From assembly GCA_027082955.1 (NCBI GenBank), contig JALWTA010000030.1, positions 84,907 through 148,906 on the forward strand: a stretch of 64,000 nucleotides of DNA. The letters are read 5' to 3'. The notes beneath the pieces are model-generated. The model saw only the letters and a list, made by a program, of their open reading frames with translations. It ran no database searches and was not told the DNA's origin. Shown here in pieces: positions 46,994 through 54,859 of this stretch. The translations under genes and the position numbers were made by a program. Origin of the DNA: Sulfurovum sp. (GTDB lineage: Bacteria; Campylobacterota; Campylobacteria; Campylobacterales; Sulfurovaceae). Each line of letters starts with the position of its first letter. Within the stretch, counting starts at the first letter, position 1.

Positions 46994-47965
46994 ATGGATA
47001 AACTGGCTGCTGAAGAGATCTATTATGAAATGATACGGGGCAGGGCGTTCGAGTATGCCGCCAAAGAGCATTATATGCAAGGTGACATTTCAGGCTTTTT
47101 GCATCTGGATATCGGACAGGAGGGCTTAAGCGTCGCTGCGATAAAAGCCTTCGAAAAAGGCGATGTTTTTTCCACCTACCGCGAGCATATCATGGCGATG
47201 GCGCGGGGTATCTCTCCCAAGGCGGTGATGGCGGAGCTTTTCGGCAAAGCCGCGGGAGTGAGCGAAGGCAAGGGCGGTTCGATGCATCTGTTCGATCCGT
47301 CGCACTTCTTTTACGGCGGCGATGCCATCGTGGGCGGACATATCCCCAATGCGGTGGGGTGCGCCTATGCGCGCAAATACCAAAACAACTTTGACGGCGT
47401 GATGGTGGTCTTCGGCGACGGCGCGACAAACGGCGGCGCTTTTTTCGAATCGCTCAACATTGCCGCGGCGCAGAAGCTGCCGTTGCTCTTTTTGTGCGAG
47501 AACAACCGCTATGCCATCGGTACGGAGATCACCCGCGTCGCACCGTTTGAGAAGCAGTCGCACAAAGCCGAGCCCTACATGCCCGCGCTCGAAGTGGACG
47601 GGATGGATGCCGTAGCGGTCTATAAAGTGATCAAAGACGCGCAGGCGTATATCCAAAAAGGACACGGTCCGATCTTTGTCGAGGCGATGACCTGCCGCTA
47701 CGAGGGGCACTCGATGAGCGACGCCAACCGTTACCGCAGCGCGCAGGAGATGGCGCTGTGCAAAGCGCGCGATCCGATCGAACGGATGAAAAGGGTACTG
47801 ACGGAGCGGTTCGGCATGGACGAAGATGCCATAGGCGCACTCGAAGCCAAAGCGCAGCAGGAAGTGGACGAAGCGGTTGCATTCGCTGCGCAAGCGTCCG
47901 AGCCCGCACCCGAAGCGCTCTATACGCATATCTTTGTAGAAGGAGGCAGCCATGCTCTATCGTGA
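46994..47965 (+). CDS. pdhA: Pyruvate dehydrogenase E1 alpha subunit
   Basis: 323 residues; with PdhB it decarboxylates pyruvate and acetylates the lipoyl group of E2. The thiamine diphosphate motif is GDGATNGGAFFESLN followed by CENNRYAIGT. The catalytic-loop features RYRSAQEM and EGHSMSDANRYRS (in part) are present. From about 47100 the DNA is visibly GC-richer than the flanks. It overlaps pdhB by 14 bases. Most Campylobacterota use pyruvate:ferredoxin oxidoreductase, so this may be acquired. Confidence 0.92.
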   Translation: MDKLAAEEIYYEMIRGRAFEYAAKEHYMQGDISGFLHLDIGQEGLSVAAIKAFEKGDVFSTYREHIMAMARGISPKAVMAELFGKAAGVSEGKGGSMHLFDPSHFFYGGDAIVGGHIPNAVGCAYARKYQNNFDGVMVVFGDGATNGGAFFESLNIAAAQKLPLLFLCENNRYAIGTEITRVAPFEKQSHKAEPYMPALEVDGMDAVAVYKVIKDAQAYIQKGHGPIFVEAMTCRYEGHSMSDANRYRSAQEMALCKARDPIERMKRVLTERFGMDEDAIGALEAKAQQEVDEAVAFAAQASEPAPEALYTHIFVEGGSHALS

Positions 47966-48929
47966 AGCGCTCAACAAAGCATTGGACGAGACGATGGATC
48001 TGGATGAAAATATCGTCGTTTTGGGCGAAGATGTGGGGCTTTACGGCGGCAGTTATCGCGTTACCGAAGGGCTCTACGCCAAGTACGGCGAAAAGCGGCT
48101 TATCGACACGCCTATCGCCGAGCTCTCCATCGTCGGCAACGCCGTGGGCATGGCGATCGGCGGTCTGCGTCCTGTCGCGGAGATCATGACGGCCAATTTT
48201 GCGCTGTTGGCGTTCGATCAGATCGTCAACCATATGGCAAAACTGCACTATATGAGCGCGGGCAAGATCACGTTGCCGATGGTGGTGCGCTTCCCGCAAG
48301 GCGTCAGCAAACAGCTTGCCGCACAGCACAGCGAAAGCTACGAACAGATGCTCTGTGCCGTTCCGGGGTTGAGGGTGCTTGCCGCAAGCGATGTCAACTA
48401 CGCCTACCATGCACTTAAACATGCGATCATGAGCGACGATCCGTTTCTCTTTATCGAACACGAACTGCTCTACAACAAAAAGGGCGAAGTGGATACCGAA
48501 ACGCCGATCGATCCCTTCAAAGCCCGCATCGTCAAAGAGGGCAAGGATGTCACGATCGTGAGTTATCTCAAAATGGTCGACGATGTGATGGCGGCGGTAC
48601 CGAAGATTGAAGAGGCACTGGGATGCAGCTGCGAAGTGATTGACTTGTGTTCTCTCAACCCCGTCGATTACGAGACGCTCAAAAAAAGTATCGAAAAGAC
48701 CTCCAGACTTGTGATGGTCGAAGAGGATCACAAAACCGGTGGCTACGGCGCACAGATCGTAAGCTGGGCAGCCGAAGAGATCTTTTATGCGCTCGATGCG
48801 CCGCCGCTGCGTATCGCTGGCAAGGACACGCCCATCCCTTACAACCGCACGCTGGAGCTTGCAAGCATCCCGACACCCGACTCCATCGCCGAGGAGATCG
48901 TCACGTGGTCAAGGAAGAACAATGTATGA
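47952..48929 (+). CDS. pdhB: Pyruvate dehydrogenase E1 beta subunit
   Basis: 325 residues of the transketolase-like beta subunit: LYREALNKALDETM, VLGEDVGLYGGSYRVTEGL, RLIDTPIAELSIVGNAVGMA and a C-terminal domain with VMVEEDHKTGGYGAQI. Length is standard for alpha2-beta2 E1. It overlaps pdhC by 8 bases. GC-rich codon use, unlike genes outside the island. Confidence 0.94.
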   Translation: MLYREALNKALDETMDLDENIVVLGEDVGLYGGSYRVTEGLYAKYGEKRLIDTPIAELSIVGNAVGMAIGGLRPVAEIMTANFALLAFDQIVNHMAKLHYMSAGKITLPMVVRFPQGVSKQLAAQHSESYEQMLCAVPGLRVLAASDVNYAYHALKHAIMSDDPFLFIEHELLYNKKGEVDTETPIDPFKARIVKEGKDVTIVSYLKMVDDVMAAVPKIEEALGCSCEVIDLCSLNPVDYETLKKSIEKTSRLVMVEEDHKTGGYGAQIVSWAAEEIFYALDAPPLRIAGKDTPIPYNRTLELASIPTPDSIAEEIVTWSRKNNV

Positions 48930-50261
48930 GATCGTTATGCCGCAACTCTCCGACTCGATGGAGGAGGGGAAACTTGTAAGCTGGAAGGTCAAACCCGGTG
49001 AGCATGTCAAGACTGGAGATGTGATCGCGGAAGTCGAAAGCGACAAAGCGATCATGGAGGTGCAGACCTTCAAAGACGGTATCGTCAAAGAGCTGCTGCT
49101 CAATGAGGGCGAAGAGGCGCCGGTGGGGACGGTGATGGTGAGAATAGAGGTTGAGGGAGCAGGTGATAAGGAGCAGGGAGCAGAGAATAGGGAACAGTCA
49201 GGAGGTAGTAGGGAGCAACCCAATGGATTCAATGAGGAACAGAAGAGGGAACAGGTAGTAGGTAGCAGGGAGCAACCGAAGAGTGGGCAACGAGTAATGA
49301 CTAATGAAGAACCGAAAAAGGATGAGGAATTAGGAACGAGGAATGAGGAACCGAAAGGAGATAAAAATCTCTCTCTTAATCCTCAATCCTCAATCCTCCA
49401 TCCGCCAAAGACGCAACCGTTTCTCCGAAAGCGCGTGCGATGGCGGCGGGGTATGGGATCGATATCGATACGTTGTTGACGCATCGTTTGCAAGGCATCT
49501 TACACGCCGAGGATGTCGAGGCGTATGTGCGTGAGCATTATTTCACTCCCAAGGCGTTGAAGTTGATGCGGGCGTATCGTATCGCACCTACTGTGTTTAC
49601 TCTGGATCACAAGATTGACAGCGATGAGGTGCAGTCTTATATTGAAACATACGACATTCCGCTTCCCAAGCCATTGACGCCGATGCAAAAGGCGATCATT
49701 GCCAATGTTACCGTATCTGCAAATAAGCCTGTCTACTGCGTATATGAGCATTTAGATGCAACTGAGCTTGTGAAGCATGAAACAAAATACAGTATGACGG
49801 CGTTGTTGGTAAAACTGTTTGCACAGACAATGATGCAGTTTGAACACTTCCGTGCGTCTTTGTATGGAGATAGACTGCAAATTTTCCCCAACGCTTCTAT
49901 TGCGGTGGCAGTTGCAGATGAGGAGAGCCTTTATATGCCGGTTATCAAAAATGCCAATAAATTGACGCTGCATGAGATTGCACAGCAGCTTGGTACATTT
50001 AAAACAAAGCTTAAGAAGAAGAACTTTACTGCAGAAGATTTTTCCGGATCTACGTTTGGCATTTCTAATCTCGGCATGTTCGGCATCGAGCGATTCGATG
50101 CGATGATCAATAAAAACGACGCCGCCATTGCGGCGATCGGCGCGACGGTCGAAGGGAAGATAAGTGTGACGCTGACGATCGATCACAGGCTGATTAACGG
50201 CTATGAAGCGGCGCAGTTCGTGCAGACGCTTAAAGCGGCGGCAAAAAAATTCAAGGAGTAG
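48922..50261 (+). pseudogene. pdhC: Dihydrolipoamide acetyltransferase (PDH E2), frameshifted at a heptamer tract
   Basis: The E2 core enzyme split over two frames. Frame one (48922-49479) encodes the lipoyl domain (lysine in EVESDKAIMEVQ) and an unusual E/Q/N/R-rich linker. Frame two (open from 49380) encodes the subunit-binding domain (VSPKARAMAAGYGIDIDTLL) and catalytic domain, ending with DHRLINGYEAAQF, where the usual DHRxxDG Asp is Asn. The break lies in an ATCCTCA tract (49379-49403). Adding one 7-base unit makes a single 448-residue E2 with no stop. So this may be a switchable or recently slipped gene, or a sequencing difference. Neighbours pdhB and lpd are intact. Confidence 0.85.
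49156..49403 (+). repeat. Heptamer-derived linker repeats inside pdhC
   Basis: The linker DNA is 7-base periodic over most of its length (units like AGCAGGG, AACAGTC, AATGAGG, AACGAGG), then after a short inverted centre (GAGAT-AAAA-ATCTC) turns into ATCCTCA units (49379-49403), the complement style of the first part. ATCCTCA is the same unit as in the thiI junction array. Confidence 0.65.
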
Positions 50262-50264
50262 AGG

Positions 50265-51581
50265 ATGTACGATATTATCTATGTCGGCGGCGGGCTTAAT
50301 TATGCAGGTGCGATCGTTGCGGCGAAACAGGGCAAGAAAGTGGCGCTGATCGAAAACGATCTCAATCAACTCGGTGGAGTCTGTCTGCATAAAGGGTGCA
50401 TCCCCTCCAAGATGTTTTTACATTATGCGCAGACGGTGTTTGAGAGTCAAAACGAAATATTTGACGGTACACTGAAGCTCGATATGCGAACCCTTTTTGA
50501 GAAAAAGGACAGCCTGCTTAAAAATGTCACCAAAATTGTCCACAAACAGTGTGAAGGGGTCGATCTCATTGAAGGCAAAGGGGTAGTTGTCGCGCCGCAT
50601 ACGGTGCAAGTGGGTGAGCAAACCTACAAAGGGGAGTATATCGTGATAGGCACGGGATCGTCGCCGTTTATTCCCGAGGGTATCGATTATGATGGCAAAA
50701 CGATCTTCCTTAGCGACGATGTATTGAACCTGACGACGCTTCCCAAAAAGGTCGCCGTATATGGTACGGGGGCGATCGGGCTTGAGATGGCAAGTTTTTT
50801 TGCGGCGGCGGGCAGTGAGGTGACACTCATCGGACGGCACGATATTTTACTCAAAGGGGCGCATGTAAGCATAGAAAACGCATTGAAGCAGCAGTTTGAA
50901 AAGCTTGGTGTGGTCTTAATGCCAAATCGCACCGTTCAACGCGCCAAACCGACCAAACGCGGTGCGCATGTCATTTTGAGTGACGACAGTGAAAAATATT
51001 TTGATGCCATGTTGGTAGCTACGGGCAGAAGAGCCAATACAGATGTGATCGCCTGTGACGAGATTGTCGTAGGCAAAGGGATAGAGACGGACATATGGTT
51101 CGAGACCACATTGCCCAAACACTACGCCATAGGTGACTGTAACGGTAAGCTGCAGCTGGCGCACGCCGCCCGTGCCGAAGCGCTCAACGTTACCGATCAA
51201 ATCTTGGGCAAATCGCCGCGCGCGCTCGATCTCGATCATGTGGTGAAGTTTATCCATACGCTGCCGATGAGCTACGCTTACGTCGGCAAACGCAAAAGCG
51301 AGCTGGAACAAGCGGGCATCGCCTACAAAGAGAAGCTTGTGGGGCTCAACCAATTTACCTACTCGGTTTACAACCATGCCGCAAAAGGGATGATGGTCAG
51401 CTATGTCGATAGCGAAGGCTTCATCCTCGGCGGGGAGATGCTTGCTCCCAATGCCGAAGAGCTGATCGCGACGGTGGGGATGGTGCTTGCCGGAGAGATG
51501 GATGCCGCGCAGGCAAAACGAGTCATCTTCGCCCATCCGACTTTCAGCGAAGCGTTGGAGCGCACCTTTTACCGCCTATGA
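50265..51581 (+). CDS. lpd: Dihydrolipoyl dehydrogenase (PDH E3)
   Basis: 438 residues. Reoxidises the lipoyl groups of E2. The FAD-binding start IIYVGGGLNYAGAIVAAKQG, the redox disulfide GGVCLHKGCIPSK, the NAD-binding VAVYGTGAIGLEMASFF, the FAD-site AIGDCNGKLQLAHAA, and the C-terminal HPTFSEAL with the base His are present. It is about 30 residues shorter than usual. It follows pdhC by 3 bases and overlaps lipB by ATGA. Confidence 0.93.
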   Translation: MYDIIYVGGGLNYAGAIVAAKQGKKVALIENDLNQLGGVCLHKGCIPSKMFLHYAQTVFESQNEIFDGTLKLDMRTLFEKKDSLLKNVTKIVHKQCEGVDLIEGKGVVVAPHTVQVGEQTYKGEYIVIGTGSSPFIPEGIDYDGKTIFLSDDVLNLTTLPKKVAVYGTGAIGLEMASFFAAAGSEVTLIGRHDILLKGAHVSIENALKQQFEKLGVVLMPNRTVQRAKPTKRGAHVILSDDSEKYFDAMLVATGRRANTDVIACDEIVVGKGIETDIWFETTLPKHYAIGDCNGKLQLAHAARAEALNVTDQILGKSPRALDLDHVVKFIHTLPMSYAYVGKRKSELEQAGIAYKEKLVGLNQFTYSVYNHAAKGMMVSYVDSEGFILGGEMLAPNAEELIATVGMVLAGEMDAAQAKRVIFAHPTFSEALERTFYRL

Positions 51582-52165
51582 TCGTACACGAGTGGGGAGA
51601 GATAGCCTACGAAAGGGCGATAGCACGTATGCGCCGTGTGCACGCAAAAGCGGTAGAGGAGGGGTGCAATCACTTGATCTTCTGTTCGCATCCGAGCGTT
51701 TTTACCGTCGGTGCGGATGACAAGGGGGAGTGGGGTGTACCCACAATTCGTTGCGATCGCGGCGGTGCGATCACCTGCCACTCACCGGGGCAGCTTGTGA
51801 GCTATTTTTGCTTTCAAGCGAAGGTGCCCGCCCGCTTTTACGCCAACGTGTTGCAGGCGTACGATAAGCTGCTTAAAACATGGCTACCGCAAGTAGCGTA
51901 TGATAAAGCGCGCCCCGGTTTTTATATCGAAAACCGCAAACTTGTGTCGTTGGGCTTTCGCTATAGCCGCGGCGTGTCGCTGCACGGGGTGGCGCTCAAT
52001 GTCGATGTCGATCTGGCACTGCACAACCGCATCAACCCCTGCGGTCTAGAAGGGGTGTGTGCCACATCGCTGGCAGCGGAAGGGGTAGAAGTCTCGATGC
52101 AGAGTCTCAAAAAGCTACTCTTGGCACAGCTTTCGGAGGTGTTCGATGATCCCGTACAAGCCTAA
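51578..52165 (+). CDS. lipB: Octanoyltransferase
   Basis: Transfers octanoyl from acyl carrier protein to the E2 lipoyl lysine. 195 residues with CHSPGQLVSYF, the lysine loop NRKLVSLGFRYSRGVSLHG and the catalytic Cys in NPCGLEGVCATSL. In the pdh operon, overlapping lpd by 4 and lipA by 20 bases. Confidence 0.92.
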   Translation: MIVHEWGEIAYERAIARMRRVHAKAVEEGCNHLIFCSHPSVFTVGADDKGEWGVPTIRCDRGGAITCHSPGQLVSYFCFQAKVPARFYANVLQAYDKLLKTWLPQVAYDKARPGFYIENRKLVSLGFRYSRGVSLHGVALNVDVDLALHNRINPCGLEGVCATSLAAEGVEVSMQSLKKLLLAQLSEVFDDPVQA

Positions 52166-52982
52166 GGTCAAAGCGCCCGATCCCCATCTCGTCTCGTACA
52201 CGACAAACATTCTCCGCAACCACGGCATCACGACGGTATGTGAAGAGAGTGCCTGCCCCAACAGAGCGGAGTGCTACGCGGCGCATACGGCGACCTTTAT
52301 GATTTTGGGCGATACCTGTACGCGCGCGTGCCGTTTTTGCAATGTCAAGACGGGCAGAGGCGCACCGCCCGATCCCGAAGAGCCGCAGCGTATCGCCGAA
52401 GCGGTCGCGGCACTTGGGCTTGCGTATGTGGTGATCACCTCGGTGGACAGGGACGATCTGCCTGATCTGGGGGTAGGACACTTTTGCGCCGTGGTGGAGA
52501 CACTGAAGCGTACGTTACCCGATGTGAAGGTGGAGATGCTTACCCCCGATTTTAAAGCGAAAGAGTCGTTGCTTGAGCGGATCGTTGCCTGCGGTGCGGA
52601 CAAACTGGCGCACAACGAAGAGACGGTGCGCAGACTCTCGCACGCCGTACGCCCCCAAAGTGACTACGACCGTTCGCTTGATGTGCTGCGTTACTACGCC
52701 GCGCATTTTCAAAAAGGCAGGGTGAAATCGTCGCTGATGGTGGGGCTGGGCGAAACGAGCGAAGAGCTCGAAGAGACGATGAGAGATTTGCGCGATGCGG
52801 GCGTAGAGGAGCTGACCGTGGGACAGTATCTGCAGCCTACACCCCGCCATTTACCCGTAGCACGCTACTATGACGCGGCGTTTTTCGAGAGGATCAAAGA
52901 GAAAGCCTACCGCCTCGGTTTCAAAGCGGTCGCCGCGGCACCGTTGGTGCGCAGTTCGTATCGTGCAAAGTATCTTAGTTGA
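52146..52982 (+). CDS. lipA: Lipoyl synthase
   Basis: Radical SAM enzyme that inserts two sulfurs into octanoyl-E2. 278 residues. The auxiliary cluster set is C-ESACPNRAEC (CX4CX5C) and the radical SAM site is CTRACRFC. The C-terminal LVRSSYRA is conserved. With lipB it makes the operon self-sufficient for lipoylation. The 3' end overlaps the convergent lipoprotein gene by 8 bases. Confidence 0.95.
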   Translation: MIPYKPKVKAPDPHLVSYTTNILRNHGITTVCEESACPNRAECYAAHTATFMILGDTCTRACRFCNVKTGRGAPPDPEEPQRIAEAVAALGLAYVVITSVDRDDLPDLGVGHFCAVVETLKRTLPDVKVEMLTPDFKAKESLLERIVACGADKLAHNEETVRRLSHAVRPQSDYDRSLDVLRYYAAHFQKGRVKSSLMVGLGETSEELEETMRDLRDAGVEELTVGQYLQPTPRHLPVARYYDAAFFERIKEKAYRLGFKAVAAAPLVRSSYRAKYLS

Positions 52983-53268
52983 TATAGTGAGCGCGTCCGT
53001 CATTACCGATGTAGTACGTATGCCCGTACTGATCACGGTAGTATTTTCGGCTCTTATCCTGACTGTCACCGATGGCTGCACCGGCAATCCCGCCAAGTGC
53101 TGCACCGATAACAGTTGATTTGGTATCGTGTCCGATCGCCTGCCCAACCAGTGCACCGCCGCCGGCACCAAGAAGTGCTCCCTTCTCTGCACGTGTTTCG
53201 GCACATCCCTGGAAGAGAAGTAGTCCCAGACTTATGCCAATAAGTGTCAATATTTTGATATGTTTCAT
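52975..53268 (-). CDS. Glycine-zipper lipoprotein
   Basis: 97 residues. Lipobox LFQGC at about 18-22, followed by a glycine-zipper (GALLGAGGGALVGQAIG and GAALGGIAGAAIGD), as in SlyB/OmpA-like 17-kDa antigen types, and a C-terminal tyrosine-rich end. Probably outer-membrane. An AAAGGATA site lies upstream. Function unproven. Confidence 0.75.
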   Translation of the reverse strand: MKHIKILTLIGISLGLLLFQGCAETRAEKGALLGAGGGALVGQAIGHDTKSTVIGAALGGIAGAAIGDSQDKSRKYYRDQYGHTYYIGNDGRAHYIN

Positions 53269-53324
53269 GTTTTATCCTTTTTTCGTGGGTATTGACCGAT
53301 TATAGCATAATTTCACACATGGGA

Positions 53325-53708
53325 TTACATGCTGCAACTATTGCCACGTGATCCCCAGCGTACAATGATACCACGCTTATCGATTTCAAGAAAGAGTTTG
53401 CATGTTCTGTATTGTACATTATTGTTGTAGGCAAAACTCATCCCACCGTAATACCCGCCGTAACCATAGTAGCCAAATGCCGGAGTGAATGTCGGGGTGG
53501 AGTAGATACGTGACCTTTCATAGACATAGACTTCGTGACCGTTGGCTAAACGGTATGTCATGTCCGGGTAACCATAAGTCTCTTTAAAATAATGGATACT
53601 TTTCCCTACCCAACTGTTATAGTGTTTGACAAAATTTGCATGATTTGCACAGCCAGAGACCAATAAAGATGTAGCTACAGCGATCATCATTTTGATGATA
53701 GTTTTCAT
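53325..53708 (-). CDS. Uncharacterised lipoprotein
   Basis: 127 residues. Signal peptide and lipobox LLVSGC, then WVGKSIHYFKETYGYPD and a Gly/Tyr-rich stretch (GYYGYGGYYGG), ending with two cysteines. The family is not known to me. Located 17 bases after the HlyD-like gene on the same strand, so possibly co-transcribed. Confidence 0.6.
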   Translation of the reverse strand: MKTIIKMMIAVATSLLVSGCANHANFVKHYNSWVGKSIHYFKETYGYPDMTYRLANGHEVYVYERSRIYSTPTFTPAFGYYGYGGYYGGMSFAYNNNVQYRTCKLFLEIDKRGIIVRWGSRGNSCSM

Positions 53709-53725
53709 GAAATCTCCTTTTTAAT

Positions 53726-54634
53726 TTAGTATACATGTGTTTTATCAACAGACTGTGAATGAGTGTGTTTGAGTATCTGTACCGATGCGGTCATACCCAC
53801 ACGGAGTTTGACATTTTCAGGCAGCGGATCGAGTTTGATACGTACAGGAATACGCTGGGCAAGGCGTATCCACTGAAAGACCGGTTTGACGCTTGGGAGC
53901 AGGTTAGAACCGGGATTTCCGTCCGAAGGAGAGATGCCCCATGCGATCGATTCTACTTTGCCTTTGAGTGGTGTGTCAGGGTAAGCCATAAGGGTTACAA
54001 TAGCGTTATCACCTACTCTAACATTGGGAATAGTATCTTCTTTAAAGAAACCAAAGACCCAAAACGAGGAGGTGTCCACAAGGGCAAGCAGCGGCTTGTT
54101 GGCAGTTGCCTGCGTACCGATCTGGAAGTTGATATTGGAGACGTAGCCATCTACTTCAGCATACACTTTTGTATAGGCAAGATTGAGTTTTGCAGTATTG
54201 AGTGACTCTGTTGAAGCATCGATATCGGCAAGGGATTTGAAGTAGTTGGTTTCACTGCGAACGTAGTCTTTCTGGGAGACGGCACCCCTGTCCTTTTCAT
54301 AGATCTTCTTGATGCGTTCGTACTCTATTTTGGTACCTTTTGCCGCTTCAAGAGTACGTTGCAGGCGTGCCTGTGCCTGCTTGACCTTGAGCTTGTACTG
54401 GGAGGGATCGATCTCAAAGAGCAGATCTCCTTTTTTTACTTTCTGGTTATCTTTGACATAGATTTTGGTCACCATGCCTGTCACACGTGGTGCAACCTGA
54501 ATCACCTGTGTACGCACCTGCCCGTCACGTGTCCATGGATTATCGGCATATTTTCTGTATTTTGCATATCCAAAGTATAGTGCAGTACCGAGAATGGCTG
54601 CTGTCAATAGGAGTTTGATGATATTTTTTGCCAT
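53726..54634 (-). CDS. HlyD/EmrA-type periplasmic adaptor (AaeA-like)
   Basis: 302 residues: an N-terminal helix (IIKLLLTAAILGTALYFGYA), a lipoyl-like beta domain (APRVTGMVTKIYVKDNQKVKKGD), a helical hairpin (about 75-135) and a beta barrel. Membrane-fusion protein of the AaeA/EmrA sort. Together with the FUSC protein, DUF1656 protein and OMF it forms a complete tripartite pump. Confidence 0.87.
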   Translation of the reverse strand: MAKNIIKLLLTAAILGTALYFGYAKYRKYADNPWTRDGQVRTQVIQVAPRVTGMVTKIYVKDNQKVKKGDLLFEIDPSQYKLKVKQAQARLQRTLEAAKGTKIEYERIKKIYEKDRGAVSQKDYVRSETNYFKSLADIDASTESLNTAKLNLAYTKVYAEVDGYVSNINFQIGTQATANKPLLALVDTSSFWVFGFFKEDTIPNVRVGDNAIVTLMAYPDTPLKGKVESIAWGISPSDGNPGSNLLPSVKPVFQWIRLAQRIPVRIKLDPLPENVKLRVGMTASVQILKHTHSQSVDKTHVY

Positions 54635-54643
54635 GAATGTTCC

Positions 54644-54859
54644 TTAAAATTTTATCCAATATGTATCGATAAGTACCAGATAGAGTACCATGATAGCGAT
54701 AAATACATATGCAGGTGCAAACAAAAATCGTGAGAGTTTCAATTTGTTCAGCAGTATAACCGTTATAAGTGCAGCAAAAAATGCTGTAAGTACGGCAGGC
54801 AGTACCGGAGAAAAATAGACATCACCAATGCTTAGTTCATGTGGAAAAGGATTACTCAT
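54644..54859 (-). CDS. DUF1656 (AaeX-like) small membrane protein
   Basis: 71 residues, with two membrane helices and the opening HELSIGDVYFSPVLPAVLTA characteristic of DUF1656. It sits between the OMF and HlyD genes, as AaeX lies with AaeA/AaeB in E. coli. Role in the pump not known. Confidence 0.85.
   Translation of the reverse strand: MSNPFPHELSIGDVYFSPVLPAVLTAFFAALITVILLNKLKLSRFLFAPAYVFIAIMVLYLVLIDTYWIKF

Noticed and set aside
47126..48731. Long leftward frames opposite pdhA and pdhB (275 and 366 codons)
   Set aside because: They are antisense to well-conserved enzymes; the high GC removes stop codons by chance.
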